This document shows positions 31,245 through 33,994 of a stretch of 33,994 nucleotides of DNA, piece by piece. This stretch comes from Xenophilus sp. L33. GTDB lineage: Bacteria > Pseudomonadota > Gammaproteobacteria > Burkholderiales > Burkholderiaceae_C. Each line of letters opens with the position of its first letter. Position 1 is the stretch's first letter. The stretch is taken from assembly GCF_009765735.1 (NCBI RefSeq), contig NZ_LMUW01000043.1:1-33994 (forward strand), read 5' to 3'. Made by a program: the position numbers and the translations under genes. The notes below the pieces were generated by a model. It ran no database searches, had not been told where the DNA came from, and worked only from the letters and a program-made list of their open reading frames with translations.

Positions 31245-32189
31245 TTGATCATCCAGACCCAGCAAGACCTGACCGCCGCGGTGCTGGCCGAAGTGCAGCG
31301 CGCTGACGATCCGCGCTTCAAGGAAATCATGACCGCGGCCGTGCGCCACCTGCACGACTTCGTGCGCGACGCCCGGCTGACCGAGGCCGAATTCCACCAG
31401 GCCTGCGGCCTGATCGCCCGGCTCGGCCAGCTGACGACGCCCTCGCACAACGAGGTGGTGCTGGTGTCCGGCTCGCTCGGCGTGTCGGCGCTGGTCTGCC
31501 TGCTGAACAACGGCGACCACGGCCAGACCGAGACCACTGCCAACCTGATGGGCCCGTTCTGGCGCATGGATTCGCCGGCGACTCCCAACGGTGGCTCGAT
31601 CGTGCGTTCGCCGACGCCGGGCGCCCCGATCTTCGTGAATGCCTGGGTGCGCGATCGCTCCGGCCGCGCCGTGGCCGATGCCGAGGTCGACGTCTGGCAA
31701 AGCTCCGGCGAAGGCTTCTACGAGAACCAGGATCCGGGCCAGGCCGACATGAACCTGCGCGGCAAGTTCAAGACCGACGCCGCCGGCCGCATCGCTTTTC
31801 GCAGCGTCAAGCCGGCCGGCTACCCGATCCCGCTGAGCGGGCCGGTCGGGGCGCTGCTGCGGGCGCAGGGCCGCCACAACATGCGGCCGGCGCACATCCA
31901 TTTCATGATCCACAAGCCGGGCTTCAAGACGCAGTTCTCGCAGGTCTATTCCAGCGACGACCCGAACCTGGAGACCGACGTGCAGTTCGGCGTGACGCGC
32001 GCGCTGATCGGCCAGTACGTGCTGCATGCCGACGAGCCCGCCCCGGACGCCGACGTCGAAGGGCCGTGGTATTCGCTCGACCATCATTTCGTGATCGAGC
32101 CGGGCGAGGCGACCCTGCCGAAGCCGCCGATCACCGGCAAGGCCGAAGGCGAGCGGCCGACGATGGCGGTGCTGGCGCGGCGCGCTTGA
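31245..32189 (+). CDS. Intradiol ring-cleavage dioxygenase
   Basis: A 314-residue Fe(III)-dependent enzyme of the catechol/hydroxyquinol 1,2-dioxygenase type. The N-terminal dioxygenase dimerisation domain (FKEIMTAAVRHLHDFVRDARL) is followed by the catalytic domain with VDVWQSSGEGFYENQD, FRSVKPAGYPIPLSGPV and MRPAHIHFM. Iron ligands Y159, Y193, H217 and H219 are all visible. Such enzymes cleave the ring between two adjacent hydroxyls to give muconate or maleylacetate; the substrate is not certain, and hydroxyquinol or a catechol is likeliest. The start is TTG 31245 because AAGGAG (31233-31238) lies 6 bases upstream; an ATG at 31194 is less likely. It converges on the amidohydrolase gene, 12 bases apart. 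Confidence 0.92.
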   Translation: MIIQTQQDLTAAVLAEVQRADDPRFKEIMTAAVRHLHDFVRDARLTEAEFHQACGLIARLGQLTTPSHNEVVLVSGSLGVSALVCLLNNGDHGQTETTANLMGPFWRMDSPATPNGGSIVRSPTPGAPIFVNAWVRDRSGRAVADAEVDVWQSSGEGFYENQDPGQADMNLRGKFKTDAAGRIAFRSVKPAGYPIPLSGPVGALLRAQGRHNMRPAHIHFMIHKPGFKTQFSQVYSSDDPNLETDVQFGVTRALIGQYVLHADEPAPDADVEGPWYSLDHHFVIEPGEATLPKPPITGKAEGERPTMAVLARRA

Positions 32190-32201
32190 GGCAGCCGCGG
32201 T

Positions 32202-33059
32202 TCAGCCGCCGAACAGCAGGCGCCGCGGCGTCTCCCACTGGATCGCGTGCCGGTCGGCGGCATCGGGCACCAGCCGCTCGAACAGCGCCAGCTGAGTGCC
32301 GTAGTCGATGCGCTCCGCGGCCCGCAGGAAGGGCCAGTCGGAGGCCCAGAGCAGGCGCTGCGGCGTGTAGGCCTCCACCAGCGCCCGCACGAAGGGCCAG
32401 GCATCCGGGTGCGGGAAAGGGCGGGCCGAGGCCTTGGCAAAGCTCGACAGCTTGACCACGGTGCGGCCGTTGCCGGCCATCTCCAGCAAGGCGGCGAAGC
32501 CGGCCTGCGCGACCCCGCCGGCGGCCGGGTCGGGCCGGCCGCAGTGGTCGAACATCAGCCGCACGCCGCTGCCCTCGAGCATCGGCCGCAGCGCCGGCAG
32601 CTGGTCGTGCTGCACCTGCACGTCGGCCCACAGGCCGAGCTCGCGCATGCGGTCCAGCAGCGGCGCGATGCCGCGGTAGAAGTCGACGCCGAACATCGCG
32701 ACCTGGAAGGCGACGCCGATGACGCCGGCCGCCTGCAGGGCCTGCAGCTCGTCGCGGCCGGTGCCGGGCCGCAGCACCGCGACGCCGCGGTAGCGCCCGC
32801 CGGCACCGCCGCCCCGGGCCAGGGCGTCGAGCAGGCAGCGGTTGTCGTGGTTGTAGCCGGAGTTCGGCCCGACGATCAGCGCCTGCGCCACGCCGTGCGC
32901 ATCGAGCACGTGGCCGAGCGCCTCGGCGGTCGCGATCTCGGCGCCGGCCGGGCGGTAGTGCACGTCGGCCGCATAGGGGAAGCGCAAGGGATCGAAGACG
33001 TGCACGTGGCAGTCGATCCGCTGCGCGCTTCGGTCGAAGGCCATGGCCGGCGCGTTCAC
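32202..33059 (-). CDS. Amidohydrolase-2 family hydrolase (lactonase-like)
   Basis: A 285-residue TIM-barrel metal-dependent hydrolase. Signatures are the first strand motif DCHVHVFDP (the HxH), then LIVGPNSGYNHDN, FDHCGRPDP and LLWASDWPF with the conserved Asp. It resembles 2-pyrone-4,6-dicarboxylate lactonase (LigI) and related L-rhamnono/fucono-lactonases, so a lactone or amide of a small acid is a likely substrate. The start is GTG 33059, which overlaps the stop of the upstream aldolase (GTGA); ATG 33044 is an alternative. It ends the operon that begins with the acid-sugar kinase. Confidence 0.87.
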   Translation of the reverse strand: MNAPAMAFDRSAQRIDCHVHVFDPLRFPYAADVHYRPAGAEIATAEALGHVLDAHGVAQALIVGPNSGYNHDNRCLLDALARGGGAGGRYRGVAVLRPGTGRDELQALQAAGVIGVAFQVAMFGVDFYRGIAPLLDRMRELGLWADVQVQHDQLPALRPMLEGSGVRLMFDHCGRPDPAAGGVAQAGFAALLEMAGNGRTVVKLSSFAKASARPFPHPDAWPFVRALVEAYTPQRLLWASDWPFLRAAERIDYGTQLALFERLVPDAADRHAIQWETPRRLLFGG

Positions 33060-33736
33060 CAGGACGCTCCGAAGCGCGCACGCAGCTCGGCGATGCGCTC
33101 GGCGTCCAGCGGCTGGGCACGCTGGCCGTTCAGCAGCCAGAGGCGCGCGGTTTCCTCCAGCTCTTCCAGCACCGCCATGGCCGCGGCCGGCGACTCGTGC
33201 CAGACGTTCGGGCCGAGCCGCTCCAGCATCACCGCGCGGATCGGCGTGCCGGCGGCGGCATGGCGGGCGATCGCGGCCTCGACCCGGTCGGCGGCCAGCG
33301 CATCGCCGGGCGCGGTGTAGCCGACGAGCGGCACATGGCCGACCTTCATGACGAAGTACGGCGTCAGCGGCGGCAGCAGGTCCTGGTCGATGGCCGGCGA
33401 GGCCAGCGTCAGCGCCACGCAATGGCTGCTGTGGGTGTGGATCACGCAGCGCGCCGGCGCGCCGGTCGCCGCGCTGGCGGCGTAGATGCGGCGGTGCAGG
33501 GCGATGGTCTTGCTGGCGCGGTCGCCGCCGACCTGCCGGCCGTCGCGGTCGAGCCGGGCCAGCCGCGCCGGATCGAGAAAGCCGAGGCAGGCGTCGGTCG
33601 GGGTGATGAGGAAGCCGCCGCCGGCGGCGTCGTCCAGCGCCACGCTGATGTTGCCGGCGGTGGCGTGCACGTAGCCGCGGTCGAACAGGCTGCGCCCGAC
33701 CCGGCAGATCTCGTCGCGGAGCACACGCTCGTCCAT
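33056..33736 (-). CDS. Class II aldolase/OtnC-like protein
   Basis: A 226-residue class II aldolase/adducin-domain protein closest to OtnC, the 3-oxo-tetronate 4-phosphate decarboxylase. It has GNISVAL, ITPTDACLGFLDPARLARLD, CVIHTHSSHCVALTL with H100 and H102, LPPLTPYFVMKVG, and the family end VLEELEETARLWLL. Two expected residues differ: the usual Glu in the SKE segment is Thr (ASKTIALH), and the NHGP loop reads ERLGP, putting L174 where the third metal His should be. This may be a known subgroup or a changed activity. The gene sits 3 bases after the kinase end and overlaps the amidohydrolase start. Confidence 0.85.
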   Translation of the reverse strand: MDERVLRDEICRVGRSLFDRGYVHATAGNISVALDDAAGGGFLITPTDACLGFLDPARLARLDRDGRQVGGDRASKTIALHRRIYAASAATGAPARCVIHTHSSHCVALTLASPAIDQDLLPPLTPYFVMKVGHVPLVGYTAPGDALAADRVEAAIARHAAAGTPIRAVMLERLGPNVWHESPAAAMAVLEELEETARLWLLNGQRAQPLDAERIAELRARFGASW

Positions 33737-33739
33737 GGC

Positions 33740-33994
33740 TCAGTCCAGTTGACGGAAGGCGGCACCGAAGAAGTCGACCGCGCCGAAGTTGCCGGACTTG
33801 AGCGCGATGTGCAGCCCCCGCGGCGCTGCTTCGGGGGTGGCGTGGCACCAGGGCACGCCGGGCGCGATCTGCGCGCCGATGCGCAGGCTGCGGATGCCGA
33901 GCGCCTGCACGCAGGCGCCCGAGGTCTCGCCGCCGGCCACCACCAGCTGGCCGACGCCGCGCTGCACCAGGCCGCTGGCGACCGCCGCCAGGGC
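33740..33994 (-). CDS. Four-carbon acid sugar kinase (OtnK/DUF1537), C-terminal end (partial)
   Basis: The frame is open from the window edge to the stop at 33740, giving the last 84 residues. LVVAGGETSGACVQALGI and IAPGVPWCH, then LHIALKSGNFGAVDFF, are the signatures of the C-terminal nucleotide-binding domain of the OtnK family. These kinases phosphorylate 3-oxo-tetronate or related four-carbon acids at C4, making the substrate of OtnC. The gene is 3 bases upstream of the OtnC-like gene in the same operon. The N-terminal part lies outside the window. Confidence 0.85.
   Translation of the reverse strand, partial: ALAAVASGLVQRGVGQLVVAGGETSGACVQALGIRSLRIGAQIAPGVPWCHATPEAAPRGLHIALKSGNFGAVDFFGAAFRQLD

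Overview
The window is high-GC DNA (roughly two thirds G+C, strong third-position GC bias) from a betaproteobacterium. Gene order and protein flavour point to Burkholderiales, most likely Comamonadaceae (Variovorax/Ramlibacter/Acidovorax-like). The genus is an inference, not something I can prove from this piece. About 38 protein genes fill nearly the whole window. I see no rRNA, tRNA, CRISPR array, insertion sequence or prophage, and no gene-free stretch above 300 bases.

Bases 1-14980 are a conserved housekeeping block, all on the plus strand: the 3' end of rodZ, ispG, hisS, yfgM, bamB, der, hfq, hflX, hflK, hflC, a DUF2065 gene, hisZ, purA, a purine-type phosphoribosyltransferase and a cystathionine beta-lyase-like gene. 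It covers cell shape, isoprenoid synthesis, tRNA charging, outer-membrane assembly, ribosome assembly, RNA-based regulation, membrane proteolysis control, and histidine and purine synthesis. A repeat-like element with hairpins sits just before hisZ. The run ends at a small lysine-rich protein (15086-15289) and a near-perfect intrinsic terminator at 15317-15351.

Bases 15365-21991 are mixed. A Tat-exported GDSL esterase diverges from an ABC ATPase whose permease partner is not adjacent; a small membrane protein and rlmB follow. A minus-strand operon then encodes two half-size chromate-transporter (CHR) proteins, an aldo/keto reductase and a DUF3237 protein, joined by ATGA overlaps. A YihY/BrkB membrane protein and a CHRD-domain lipoprotein follow on the plus strand.

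Bases 22043-27623 hold a patatin-like phospholipase next to 3-hydroxybutyrate dehydrogenase (a lipid/polyhydroxybutyrate pairing), a MarR-GNAT fusion regulator with an 18-bp perfect palindrome just before its start, and a divergent YgiQ radical SAM protein with a recognisable promoter.

Bases 27679-33994 are accessory catabolism. A short class III CoA-transferase diverges from a MaoC-like hot-dog protein and a crotonase-family protein; the last two carry altered catalytic positions. Then come a 74-residue unknown, a BON-domain lipoprotein, a 65-residue DNA-binding-like protein, an intradiol ring-cleavage dioxygenase, and a minus-strand operon (four-carbon acid sugar kinase end, class II aldolase/OtnC-like, amidohydrolase). 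The OtnC-like protein lacks residues normally used for metal binding. I found no clearly new defence or mobile system. The best leads are the MarR-GNAT operator, the kinase/aldolase/amidohydrolase operon and the altered MaoC-like protein.
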